In this document: positions 17,171-28,359 of the stretch, piece after piece
How positions within the stretch are numbered: the first letter of the stretch is position 1
How the letters are laid out: every line of letters begins with the position of its first letter
NCBI GenBank assembly: GCA_023053545.1
Contig: JAKZAN010000191.1
Location: 1 to 64,000, forward strand
Length of the DNA: 64,000 bases
DNA from: Lepidurus packardi
Taxonomy: Eukaryota; Arthropoda; Branchiopoda; Notostraca; Triopsidae
Direction: 5' to 3'
The notes under the pieces: generated by a model
Database searches by the model: none
Seen by the model: only the letters and a program-made list of their open reading frames with translations
Told to the model about the DNA's origin: nothing
Translations under genes and position numbers: made by a program

Positions 17171-19350
17171 TCAAGGTTTATCTGCTTTGACAAAGCTACT
17201 TTCCTGCAACCTGACCTTGTGGGGAGTCGTCATGATAAGTCTGCTGACGTCGTTGTACTTGAACTCTGCGTTGCTGATCTTTTCTCCGCTTTTGCTGAAC
17301 TACACGCATATAAATAAAAAGTAATGGTGAGATGATATTTTCTTACGATGTAGTCATATTTGCCTTTAATTATCTTGCTGAGAGTCCACACTACCACATA
17401 CTCTCCGAACCCACTCACGATGAATTTCTCGTTCACTTATTTGGTCTCGTCGAATTTTGCAGGGACCAGTTCATAGTCTGTTACTTTACAAACCTGAAGA
17501 TGCTCCAGCTTAATCCTCAGTTTGATTGGTTTGGGACGGTCTTCGATCTTGACTCGGTCTTCGTACAGGTCCTTGTCATCAGTGAAGGTAGGCAACAGGA
17601 TCAGATACTTAGAGTAGGTTGCAAGCAGCCACTTCCCATCCTTGGTAGTCTCCAAGTGCCTGACAGATTCCCCAAGGCCAGGATATTTAGCCGTAGCGTT
17701 CTTTCCGATCTCGTTTTTGTACAGCCTAATCTCGCCCGACTCCGATCCGATTGCAAGATTTCCTTTGCTCGTGGCTGCGATTTTGGAGAACAATGGGTTG
17801 GTCGAATACTCCTTGGACTCAGCCACTCCTGTCTTTCCAATACGAGGGTCCAGTCTATAGATATTCTTCTGGTCGACTGCAATGAATGATGAGAATTTCC
17901 CGATTTCTGCTAGTTTTTTCTAGGCACAAAAGTCCATGATAGGCTTATCAGAGGGCGTGTATGTCTCTACTATTTTCATCTCGTTCATGTCGAGATAGTA
18001 AAACTTGTTGTTGTCGGCAGAGATCAAAGCTTTGGAATCCTCGTCGTGCATGAGGATTTTAGTGGGGTAGATTGCATTTTTCTTGGGATCAGTGAGTTTA
18101 TTCATTTCCAATTTTTTGAGTTTCTTGTCTTCGTCGATGACCAGAATTTCCAGCTGGTCCGCCAACGAAACCAGGGTGCAGTCCGCAATTTTAGCCTGAC
18201 ACAGTACTCTTTTCTCTTCATATTTCTTCACGATTTCGTTGTCTTTGGAATTCACGGCTTCTTCGTAGTCTTTGTATTTCTCGTCCTCGATCTGGAGAAG
18301 GTCTCCCCCGGTGTAGAGTTTGACAACATTGCTGTTCAACTTGGGTCCCTTTTCCTCCTCGAGTTCCATTGCTTTGAGATACTCCATTTCCTCCTGGTTT
18401 TGAATGACATCTCTCATGTTCTGCTTGGTTGCGATCTCGTACAAACACTCTTGCATCGCAAACTTTACATTTATGGCGACGTCGTACTTGTCAAATATCA
18501 CCTCTACAATCTTAGTTTCATCGGCTCCGATATCCAACCATTTCATGTAGCTGTACGGAATATTGATCTCGTAGTTCAGATCCCTACTTATGCGCTTGTC
18601 CAGGATCTTATATCCCTGCCAATTGTAAACAAAAAAGCTGAAATCAAAGTTTCCCTTGTTTTTAATGCAGAATACGATGTGCTTGTGGATCGGTCTCCTA
18701 ACACCTCCTACGATATAGAAGAGACTGCCAGTATTAGCAATCTTAGTTTAGTCGAGCTGAATCTGCTTCAGAAGAACATCATTGATGGCTTCCTACTGCT
18801 ATTTCTCGGAATTCTCAGGAGGAGTCTCCTTTTTGGATTTAGAGGATGAGGCGCTTACGATTGAAGGTGTCTTAGAGTTCGTGGGCGAAGAATATACTGG
18901 AATATCCGAGACTTCGTTGCAATAGTCCAAATGGTCACTATGTTGATTTTCGGTGCTGGCTTCCTTCAAGGCCAGGCAAAATATGTTCTTGAAATCAGCC
19001 TTATTGACCTCGGGAAAGTAACATCCTACGTGAAGGATATTTGCAGTCGGAGTGTCTTTCTCCAAACTCCATTCAAAGCAAGCGTTATTTCCTAGCATGA
19101 ATGCGTAGAGCTAGGTGTCGTTTCCAATAGGGAAGTAGTAGTCCTTCTTCTGGCTTTTGGGATCGAGACTGCGGAAATGGATGAGGTAAAAGGAGTCGGA
19201 GTTTTTTTCAAAGGTAATTTCAGCAGAGTCAAAGAGATTGTCGCGCTGGTCTTTGTTGACCTGATAGAGGGTGCCAACCCATTTGTGGTCCTTGATGAGG
19301 GTGTCGAGTTGGGGTTTGCCGAGTCCCAACATGTTTTTGAGGAAGTTCAT
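17171..19350 (-). CDS. VID27: VID27-family protein
   Basis: Two exons (19350-17347 and 17299-17171, 47-nt intron) give 710 residues. The C-terminal half is the VID27 propeller: NIYRLDPRIGKTGVAESKEY, LAIGSESGEIRLYKNEIGK, YPGLGESVRHLETTKDGKWL, LLPTFTDD and ELVPAKFDE, ending FSKSGEKISNAEF. The N-terminal part has a PH-like start (MNFLKNMLGLGKPQLD) and an acidic linker with QNQEEMEYLKAMELEEEKG. Yeast Vid27 is linked to vacuole import and degradation of gluconeogenic enzymes, though its biochemical role is unclear. At least eight internal TAG/TAA read as Glu. Similar length to fungal homologues. Confidence 0.88.
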
Positions 19351-19544
19351 CGTGTCTGCTTAGTATTGTGGGTATGAGTTAAAATATGACTAGGTTTTTT
19401 AATAAAGCATGATACCATTTATGAGTAAAGAATCAGGCTATGATTTAGTTGAGATTTATTTACGTGAATTCACAGCGAAACACTCAGAATCAGCGAAGGC
19501 ACCCTCGTAATGTAATGTCATTCAGTCATAAAATATCAAGTCCT

Positions 19545-21197
19545 TCAAAAAGAGAATATCGAACCATACTCGCCTACGATTTGCAGTACGATCCCTCTCT
19601 CCACTCTCCCCTCTCGTGTCAACTGTTTCTTCTTAAAAATTGTCTCTAGTTTCGCACGCAGACTTTTATCAAACGCACCCGTTATTGTGAACAGTTGCAG
19701 TACTTCTTAGAACCTAACGCCATCCTAATTTGGACAGTATAGTTCTAAAGCCTTCTGCACCCTCTGTAACTTGGGCAGCATACTGTAAGTCACGACCTCC
19801 AGAATCACTAACTTGGAATTCATGTTTTCCTGAGGGGCAGGGTATAGTTTCCTGAGATCAGACTCGGATATCAGTAGCATGGGGGCAAGTTCCTTGGGAT
19901 TGAGGATGGTTTATCCGATTTTTAGATAGTTACTGATAATGTTATTGAGTTCCAGATGCTTAATAGTAGACTGGAACAGCTGTTTTCTTTGTTGGTGTTA
20001 GCTCTAAGTATATTTAGGCCTTGATAATGGTGAGGATTAAACTGAATTATAGACTTGGCCTGGTGGGGTTTGCTCTGATTGTTTCTTGAGTGTTCGCCCT
20101 TGCTGTTTGGTTGCGCTGCTCTAGGGTTGTTACTGTTTGGATTCATACTTCTAACTATATTTGCTCCGAGGAGCCCCCTAGGTTTAACCAGGAAAAGGGT
20201 TTTGACTGCCCTTCCTGATTCCTTTGGGGAGACCTTCGCGATTGTCAAGTATGGAGGCTATAGACTCGTTGAAGCAGTTTAGGAAATTGTACCCAGCTAT
20301 AGGCTCAGTAAGGTCCACTTTGTTCTGGTGGAGTTGTTCATAGATTTGGTTCTGGGCTTAGTCACGAGGAGAGCGGTGATAGGATCTTCCAAGTCCGATG
20401 TAACACTCATCGGTAAACAGTCTATTGAACTCGTTGATGCCAACGCGTTTCCCCTGACTGAAGGCAAAAGTGACAGGCGAAGAATTTGGAGTCGGGACTT
20501 ATGATTGCTTTTGGTTTTTCTCGGGATCGCTACCTATTTGAGATTCATCTTTTTTCTGGAAAGAACTCTCGTTGTTGTGCGAAGAGGCAGAGGCCAGCTG
20601 ATTGGGAATTTTAGACTATTTCTCGATGCCCTGCTATTTCGTCTGGCTACTCCTCCTCCCTTTGTTATTGTCAGCGAGCGAGCCAGTATCCACTCTGCCC
20701 ATAACCCGATTAAGCTCCTCGATATCGGGGGCGATTCCACCGTAAGGGTCCAGCATCATGATCATCTCCTCCACTTCCTCTGTTGTGTACTCCTCCTCCA
20801 TTAAATCCAAGAATAATTCAATATCGGCTTGCCCAATATAGCCGTCCTTGTCGGCATCGATTATTTCGAACATGCTCGCGATTTGCTATTTGCTGTAGCT
20901 GTCTTTCCAGGCAGGATACCCAGTTGTTTTTTCGCTATAACCTTCAGTCTCGAAAACGTGGCCACTAGGCAAGTATTCATCGCAGATCGTGGGTTTTTGG
21001 GCTGCTTCGTAGACTTCTGGAGAACAGATTTCGATGTGAAGATGGCTGTAGGACTCGCCTCCAGAAATATCCTTTTTGTCGGTGGGGAAAGGATAGGAGA
21101 ACTTGATTTTGTTGTTGCTATGGAAGGAATCGATATCGGATGGATCCTCATTATCGAGTATGAGGGAGCGTCTTGGGGTCAGGATGTTGCTGGTCAT
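19545..21197 (-). CDS. EF-hand protein with long disordered linker
   Basis: One uninterrupted frame of 551 codons from ATG 21197 to TGA 19545-19547, with over a dozen TAG/TAA read as Glu. An EF-hand pair lies at residues ~105-185: the loop DADKDGYIGQAD is canonical, and the second (LDPYGGIAPDIEE) is degenerate. A Ser/Gln/Glu-rich linker follows, and the last ~150 residues are helical (ELAPMLLISESDLRKLYP, KLQRVQKALELYCP, LQLFTITGAFDKSL), possibly a second EF-like module. Ca2+ sensing is inferred from the first loop only. No family name assigned. Confidence 0.75.
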
Positions 21198-21388
21198 TGG
21201 GGTTTAAGTAAGGAAGTCGGAATATTTATACGGATAAAATTTAGATGGGATGGAAATCCAAAATGGATATCTTACTTTATCGTAGCTATTAAGGCAGAGG
21301 ACATTTGGATGTCTGACTGATTAATTCGAGAGCCCTCCATTATTTATCCATCCCTGCATCGGACTCTAAACTGCAATACTTCCATTCC

Positions 21389-21892
21389 ATGTCTCAAATA
21401 CCCCTTCTCAAACACACACATTCTCTCCCCCCAGATCTCTCTTTCCGATCTTCTCCCCACCTTCTCAACTCCCTCACCATCTCTTAACTTCACAATAATT
21501 CCATTTTCCAGAAATGGCTTTCCCGAAATCCCAGACTCGCGCACATCTATCGCAAATCCAAGTCTCCTATCATGCTCCCTAAGATCGTCTAGATTATTGC
21601 CAGTTTCCACCAGACCATAGAAGAGGTCACTAAATTGTCGACTTTGCAATAGAAACAGAACTAACCACAGAGATGGGTTGAAGAAGTGAGGTAGATGCAG
21701 ACGGCATGTGATCAATTGAGCTTACAGCTGGAGTTGCGGCGGATAAAGACAAAAAAAACTGTGAAGCATGTCAGGCTATACAAGAAGATCGACGCAGACG
21801 CGATTGAGGGCTAGTTGGAGCAGGAGGGAGAGTGGATATCGAGGTGTCAATAATTTGAGAGAGTGTGCATGGGACTATAGAGATTTGCGTGA
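21389..21892 (+). CDS. Small coiled-coil protein
   Basis: 168 codons from ATG 21389 to TGA 21890-21892 with nine TAG/TAA codons. Read as Glu these give a strongly helical, heptad-like C-terminal two thirds (EIIASFHQTIEEVTKLSTL, WVEEVREMQTACDQLSLQLE). The frame is open upstream of the Met, so a 5' extension is possible. No family recognised. The coding strand is chosen because the antisense frame (21715-21344) makes no sense beyond chance. Confidence 0.6.
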
Positions 21893-22118
21893 TTTGAGGC
21901 ATATTTAGGCGTCTGCATATTTAGCAGGATCACCCAAGAGAGGAGGATCGATAGACTTAAGAGGTGCAGGGTTAATTAACTAATGGATATGATAAAGCAT
22001 TGGAGAATTAACGATTAAAAATAATATCTGTTGAGAAAATACCCACTTCGCTCCAAAAAATACTACACTCTCTAGCCAGTCTCTATCCACTACTTAATTT
22101 TCTCATATTAGCCAAGAC

Positions 22119-24371
22119 ATGAGACACAACACAGACATCCACTCCCAAACCACCCCCCTTCGCTCGCATTAGTATGGTGAAACCACCTTCCGCTGTCTTC
22201 CCCATCCCCAACCCATCCATTCCCCTAGTCCCGACAGCAATACTCCTGAGTCTGCTAGGCTCGACAGAACTCTCAGTCCTGTGCTCCACATTCGCAAACA
22301 GCCTCTCAAGCCAACCCATAACACCCAGCCCTTCGGCAACCAACCACATAGCCCAATGCAACAGACTCCTGCTCAACCCCACGCAACCCCAAAGTCAAGG
22401 ACCACACTATACCAGACTCACAATGAATCCCATGGTAGAATGAACCATATCACAAGCGAGAACGTGAGAAATGTTTTGGCATCAAACAATCAATCTAATG
22501 CTGCCATGACAAACAGAACCAAAATATTGGTAAGTGATAACAACATAAACACGGCTGGCAGGAATAAACATGAAATCGACCAACTTCGTGAGGAGAATGG
22601 ACACCTGAGGTCTAAGATCAAAGAAGTCTCCAACTTCCAGAGCGTGCTGAAGCTTACGTAGGATAAGAACCAGGAGCCATCTCCGACAGCTGTGTCTGAA
22701 CTGCGCAAGATAATTGTGAGTCTCGCATAGTCCCAGTACGTAAGAGATTCTTATTTACAGAATCCGAATACTCAGTACTCACAGCCTCTCCAGAACGCAG
22801 CATCGCAGAGCGATTTATCGAGTATTTTGAACAAAGTTAGGAGCCTCGAAATCTAAAACGAGAAGCTAGTCGAAATGCTGAAAAAGAGAGAAACCTATCG
22901 TGCTAGAGAAATCTAGGAACTCAAAAGAGCCAACGCCAAGCTGCTGAACTAACTCAACTCTCTGAAGTAGACATCGAATGGAGCAAGAACAGCGATCGCC
23001 GCATACAACTCCAATAAGAGCCTGAACGGTTCCATCAATCAAAGTAGTAATAAACTGGCCATCAACAAAATCAAAGAACAGTATCAGCAGAATCTGGACT
23101 CTGCCCAACAAGCTCTGGTACAGCAATTCAACAAACTACTCACAAAGTTCTAGCAGTCAATTTATTCATAAGCCATGTCAAAGGTTGATGGGTACATTTC
23201 TAAACTAAACACTGTCTCACGGCTCATTAGGATCAAGTACAAACTCGGAGTACCTGATAATACTCTCAGCTTCAAGGAGAGAGAAGTCGTTTATCTAGAA
23301 TAGACACGTAGTTTCGAGAACAGGGAGTTGGGTAGGGTCAGGAACTAGTTGAAAGCCCTTAAGGAATAGTATAATAGAGTCCTGGAAGACCAAGAGAGAC
23401 TTCAGGAAGACAACAAAATGATGGAGCATCTTATGACTGATAATAATTCATTTAAGCTTGAGCTGGTGAGGAAGAAGAGGCTGATTGAGAACCATGAAGT
23501 AAGAATAGCTGAGCTGGCCCAGTAACTTTAAGATCAAGCTGAGCGGCTGAAGATGACAAGCACAGCTGAAGGGCAAGAAAATAGAATTCAGAATCGATTC
23601 CAAGAGCTTAAGTAATAATACTCCAGCTAAAAAGAGAGACTCATAAGCTAGGTCTAGATGCTGAAAACCCAGCTAGTAACATGCCAATCCGATTTCGAAG
23701 CACTCAACAGTTAATTGCAGTCGAGGTAAGAGGCCTATATTCAGAAAAATCATCAGTCCGACTTGACTATTAATATACTGCGTTCTGAAATAGAAGTGTT
23801 GAACCTGGAAAATTAGAGCTTAAGAGATGAAACCAGCATGGTTCCGCAGCTCAAAGAGCGGATCCTCACGATTTAAAGGGAGCTCTTAGCAGATGAAGAG
23901 AGGATTAACGAACTGACTTCTTAGTTGTTGCAAACTCGAAATAAAAATGAGTAGAAAAACTTAGCAGCCAAAACAGAACTTACGCACATGGAGGCATTGG
24001 TTGACGAAGTCCAGCAAAGACTTGTAACCTACGAGCACTAGAAGAAAGACTTCCGATATCAGATTTCGATGCAGAACACGGTATTCAGTCACGGTATCAA
24101 GGAAAGATAGGAGCGAATCCGTGATTTGGAGGTTTGTTTAGGCTAGGAAAAAAACAGATACGCTGAGATGGAGTCAAAACACAAGATGCTGCAAACAGAG
24201 CACGAACAACTCGTGATCCGGAGCACAGGAATGAGCCAATAGGTATAAGGATAGAATTAGAAGAGGGAAAATGAGAGTTGTGCAGAGTTTTAGGATTTGA
24301 GGAAACTAAAAGAAGGCATCCGATAGATGAAGAGCAGACTAGGGAGGTAAACGAGTAGGATGCAGCCATGA
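22119..24371 (+). CDS. Long coiled-coil protein
   Basis: A single exon of 751 codons from ATG 22119 to TGA 24369-24371, containing over 35 TAG/TAA codons, among the highest density in the window. The first ~110 residues are Pro/Ser/His/Asn-rich and probably disordered; from about residue 140 to the end the protein is a near-continuous coiled coil (for example EIEELKRANAKLLNELNSLK and LRDETSMVPQLKERILTIER). Reassigned codons fall at e/g-type heptad positions where Glu is expected. Probably a cytoskeletal or basal-body scaffold; no specific family can be named. Confidence 0.85.
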
Positions 24372-24532
24372 TTTGAATGAGTGTTAAGGACTTCCTTCGG
24401 AGTGAGTTTTGTGAGTTTTCTTCTATTTATATGGTCAGGTGTAGTCTAATGATAAAGGATTTGTTGTCGTGGTAGCTTGGAGATATATAATATCTAAATT
24501 TTACAAAATCTGACTATTATTCACAAATCCTT

Positions 24533-25975
24533 ATGAACAAAGTCATACTATTTTGCGCCTTGTTCCTTGTGCTCTTCGCCCAACCTATCGAAGATGAAGT
24601 CATCAGCCCCCCCGTAACACAACAAACAACAACTTTCAATTATCGCCATCCGGCTCTCTTAGGGTATGTTCAATGTCAGTCGCGTCTATTCCGGTTACCT
24701 CAACACCACCTCCCCCAAAAGACAACTCCACTATGTATTGGTCGAGTCTCAGAGCAACCCTCTCAAAGACCCCCTTGTCCTTTGGCTGAACGGCGGACCA
24801 GGATGCTCGAGTCTGGAGGGCTTCCTTCATGAAATCGGTCCCTTTGCGGTGGGAAATGAGTATAAGGTGGGAGACTGGCTGTACGGGAACCAGTATTCTT
24901 GGTCTCGGAATGCCAACCTGCTGTTCCTGGAATCACCCGCAGGCGTGGGCTACTCTATTAATGAAGAGACTAACTTCCAATATAACGACGCTGTCACTGC
25001 AGACGATGCCTTTGCTGCTATCTACAACTTCCTGAAAACAAAAGGCAACATCTGGCGTAATAACACCTTCTTCATAACTGGCGAGAGTTACGCTGGAAAA
25101 TACATTCCCGACTTGGCTGTACGCATCCTCGACAACAATATGGTGTCCAGCAATCTGTACATCAACCTCCAGGGCATCCTCATTGGAAACGGCGTCATGA
25201 GTTTCTATGACGACTCCATCACTAAGTCCAGCATCCAGTACCTCGCCGATCACGATTTTCTGACTCCCCACCTCATGGAAATCTATTCCCAGTCCTGCAA
25301 AGTCGACTGGAATTCTCCCAGATGCGCCTTCTTTAAGAATGAATTTGATGAATTACGCGTCCATCTCAACCATTATAATGTCTATGAAGTCTGCAGAACC
25401 AGACCCCAGATCGCAGCTCTATACCGCGCTATGAACAACTAAACTTCAGAGGAAGACAATGAAGAACTCATTAAAGCGATTGAACAATGCAAAACATCAG
25501 TCGGAATGATGGACTATCTTCGCGCACACAAGGCCGAGTACAACATCAAGAGCAACAGATCTTGGACCCCTTGTTCTGGCATTAAGTACACTATAGATCA
25601 ATCTGGCTCCCTCGAGCAGTACAAGAGACTCCTTCTCAACAACGCTGTGAAGATCTGGCTGTACAATGGCGATGCGGATGACGTGGTGCCGTTCGGAGAC
25701 ACGCTGAAGAACCTGGACATTCTGAAGGTCTACCCGACTGGAGCTTGGACTCCTTGGTTCACTGGAGAGTACCATGCAGGTTTCTACCAGCCGTACAGGA
25801 GGATGACGATTATCACAGTGAAGGGTGCTGGACATATGGTAAGTGAAGAGGACAAGCAAATAATATGTAATTTAATGTATTTGTTGTGTAGGTACCAGAA
25901 GACAAGAGAGAAGCAGGCTTCCAGATGTTCTACAACTTCATCAAGAATAGACCCATAAATACGCCAGTGTATTGA
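24533..25975 (+). CDS. Serine carboxypeptidase (S10 family)
   Basis: Three exons (24533-24613, 24663-25838, 25892-25975; introns 49 and 53 nt) give 446 residues. The first 17 residues form a signal peptide (VILFCALFLVLFA). S10 landmarks: VYSGYLN, PLVLWLNGGPGCSSLEG (oxyanion and substrate motif), FLESPAGVGYS, the nucleophile in TGESYAGKYIP, Asp in YNGDADDVVPFG and His in VKGAGHMVPEDK split by intron 2. All three catalytic residues are present, so the enzyme should be active, most likely in food vacuoles or lysosomes. Two Cys pairs typical of the family are visible. Confidence 0.94.
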
Positions 25976-26106
25976 TAAGTTATTTGTTGTTAGGATTTGC
26001 TAAATCTTTGAGACTTGTGCCCAAAACTCTACTTTTAAGTCACCATCATTCTGTCATAAACCATTACTCATATTTAACTCACATATCCTAAAAATTGTAC
26101 TCTCCG

Positions 26107-27113
26107 TCAAATGTCGCTCATCATCCCGCCTAATTTGCGTATCTAACTTTTTGTGTTCGCAGTTATGGGGTTTCCAGGGGTTGGGGTTGGGGTTGGGGTT
26201 GGGGTTGGGGTTGGGGTTGGGGTTGGGGTGGGGTTGGGGTTGGGGTTGGGGTTGGGGTTGGGGTTGGGGTTGGGGTTGGGGTTGGGGTTGGGGTTGGGGT
26301 TGGGGTTGGGGTTGGGGTTGGGGTTGGGGTTGGGGTTGGGGTTGGGTTGGGGTTGGGGTTGGGGTTGGGGTTGGGGTTGGGGTTGGGGTTGGGGTTGGGG
26401 TTGGGGTTGGGGTTGGGGTTGGGGTTGGGGTTGGGGTTGGGGTTGGGGTTGGGGTTGGGGTTGGGTTGGGTAGACCGAGAACGAAGAGATTGGGGTGTAC
26501 TTTAGTGAGCACAAGGACTCCGCAGTCACTGATTCTGTTTTTGCCTAAAGTGAGTATGTAGATAGATCGAATCTGATGCATATGTATAGCTACTCAAAAG
26601 TCCTAGTCTTAATTAATGCTAATGGAATTTAAGTATCTTTAATTAGCAAAAATGGGGCCAAAATTACACCCTTACTCCTTGCAAACGAGCTAATGATACA
26701 TTCTGATGTATCCACACTCTCAGCATACACTTAACACTTAAAACTATACAAACTGTACCTAGATAAAGGTTCTTCAGGTTCTCCACCTTGTGAAGATAGA
26801 CCATCCCTCTGTCGCAGATCCGGTTGTCTCGGAGGTCCAAAGTCTGACAGTTTCGGATGCACTCGCTCAGGCATGGCATCATTGAAGAGTTTAGCCTGCA
26901 TCTGCAAATCGTCAGGTGCACGATACGCATGGACTTGAGCTTCTGTAGGGCCTGCTGCCATCTCCAGAGGCGAGTGCGAGTGCCCCCCACTGCCATGGTA
27001 CAGTCGAGGAGGTCGATGCGCCTGATGGTTTCAGGGAGATGGTCAAAGGCTTTCTCGAATAGGATGTCGTTTTGGAACTTTGCGTACATGTTTTCCTCAT
27101 CAAAAGAGTCCAT
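26107..27113 (-). CDS. LRR protein, paralog 1, interrupted by telomeric array
   Basis: Exon 1 is 27113-26759 (355 nt); a 214-nt intron follows (26758-26545); exon 2 starts at 26544 with [18 protein letters not shown]. At 26468 the coding strand runs into a 292-bp CCCCAA array; past the array the frame resumes as [15 protein letters not shown] and stops at TGA 26107-26109. Without the array the exons (355+76+70 nt) give 167 codons. The protein is an RI-type leucine-rich repeat protein of 166 residues beginning [14 protein letters not shown], with [18 protein letters not shown] and LKNLYLG. Its paralog at 46070 is the same size. As assembled, the array (292 bp, 1 mod 3) breaks the frame. Confidence 0.8.
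26177..26468 (+). repeat. Telomeric-type (GGGGTT)n array 1, 292 bp
   Basis: About 48 units of GGGGTT, G-rich on the + strand, with irregular units near 26220-26232 (GGGGTGGGGTT) and at 26340-26346 and near 26461 (GGGTT). It lies inside the second exon of LRR gene 1 (minus strand). The coding sequence on both sides matches the paralog at 46-47 kb. The insertion point corresponds, within about one base, to the position of a 31-nt intron in that paralog. Confidence 0.95.
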
Positions 27114-27581
27114 GATGTGGTAGTTTGTTAGAGTTTATGACTTTAGACAAATTAATTTAGGTCCATTCCACAAATTTGAACGAAGACCCTCTGTTTTTTA
27201 TAGCTATATTCCGAAGAATTGTTGAAGGGTTTCATGAGATACTGGTGCACAGTTCTGGGTCGTGTGAGAAGCCTTACCTAATTCCTAGATCCTCAGTGAT
27301 TGAACACGATCCGTTGCTCGCAACCCGATTCGGTAATGTGATTCCTTCTGGGCCAGGAAAATGCATCAAACTCGATCCCATCTTTCTTTCCCCTCACTGG
27401 GTTGTGGTAGACGACACTCTACGGGTCTGACTATCTCGGATAGATCATATGCAAAACAGACAATTCCAGTTTGGCGTGTTCACACTGAGACAATAGCCAA
27501 ATAGTCCATTTTACACCCTAGTTAATTAATATTAAACAATCCTTCTTCGATCAATATATTTACACCTCTCTTCTATCATAC
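27114..27581. other. Intergenic, one doubtful open frame
   Basis: About 470 bp upstream of LRR gene 1 and downstream of the GIDE-domain gene. A + strand frame, about 27173-27430, ends in TGA (27428-27430) and includes LATRFGNVIPSGPGKCIKLD, which looks somewhat protein-like, but has no ATG or clear splice acceptor. I make no gene call. Confidence 0.35.
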
Positions 27582-28359
27582 TCATTCAGGCAGCGTAGGC
27601 TCTTCCGTCAATTTCCGGTACTGCTTATGACCCATGTGGCCCAACACTATCACGCTCCCCACTCCACTCCAGATCTTCGCCCTCTTCATCAACTCCACGA
27701 TCCTCTTGTCCAGAAAATTCATAAGCGACTGCTTGTTCTCACCCATTATTATGCGCGGTTCTAGCGTGAGATGTGACTCGCCCTTCGCATCAGTGATTTT
27801 CGTCACCTTCCCCATGACTACTCCGATTTTCCCACATTGCAGTGCTCCTTCCTGATATTGGGTATTGCGGAGCCTATCCCAGATGCCAAGGTTGAGACGG
27901 GGTTGGATTTGTTCGGGGGTGGCAGAAGTCTTTTTGAGATTATATAGATACAATGCTGTAGAAGGTTTCTCGACCAGTACCCACATCAAAGGTGCCGAGC
28001 TATTTTCGTTAGCTGCATGTTTGTTATTTTTTTTATTCGATAGGAGCACTCTGCAGAGTGAAGCGCACCTTTTGTTCAGTCGAATGTAGATGATCATCCT
28101 GGGTCAGTCGAGTGTAGCTGTTAAGGACTGAAGGTTTGCCATCCACAGTGCTGAGTTCATAATCGAGTGCTGAAACGTTGCCACCTAATACTAAATTCCT
28201 CTGCAGTGGTAGATCATCAAGGGCGCGAATGTGGTCGAGACTGAAGGTTGGCGCTTTGTCCACATCCTGGAAGAGGTCAGTGTAGTAGCGTGCTTTTTTG
28301 AAGAGTAGGAAGCCAGCACCAACACAGCTCACACCGAGCAGCAATATTGTCTTCTACAT
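27582..28359 (-). CDS. GIDE-domain membrane protein without RING (MUL1-like)
   Basis: Start MEKTILLLGVSCVGAGFLLF (ATG then TAG = Glu), a single N-terminal transmembrane helix. Then a GIDE-type region: LPLQRNLVLGGNVSALDYEL, KVRFTLQSAP, and after a frame change at the A8 run near 28035, GALQCGKIGVVMGKVTKITD, LEPRIIMGENKQSLMNFLDK. The order matches the intermembrane-space (BAM/GIDE) domain of the mitochondrial/peroxisomal ligase MUL1/MAPL, but the protein stops at TGA 27582-27584 after PTLPE with no second helix or RING finger. Removing one A from the A8 run makes 259 codons; a true frameshift or an assembly indel cannot be told apart here. The start overlaps the 3' end of the next coiled-coil gene. 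Confidence 0.65.

Noticed and set aside
26170-26475. Array 1 as an authentic chromosome end of a mis-joined contig
   Set aside because: Homologous LRR coding sequence continues on both sides (VLGL before, GNPITANTK after), so both flanks belong to the same gene; a simple end-to-end misjoin would not give this.
26054-26581. Long ORFs of Pro-Thr, Pro-Gln, Pro-Asn, Gly-Leu, Gly-Trp or Gly-Val dipeptides across the arrays (also at 46661-46986 and 62347-62746)
   Set aside because: A hexamer without stop codons is open in all six frames, so these ORFs are expected by chance. The flanking homologous LRR sequence lies in other frames.
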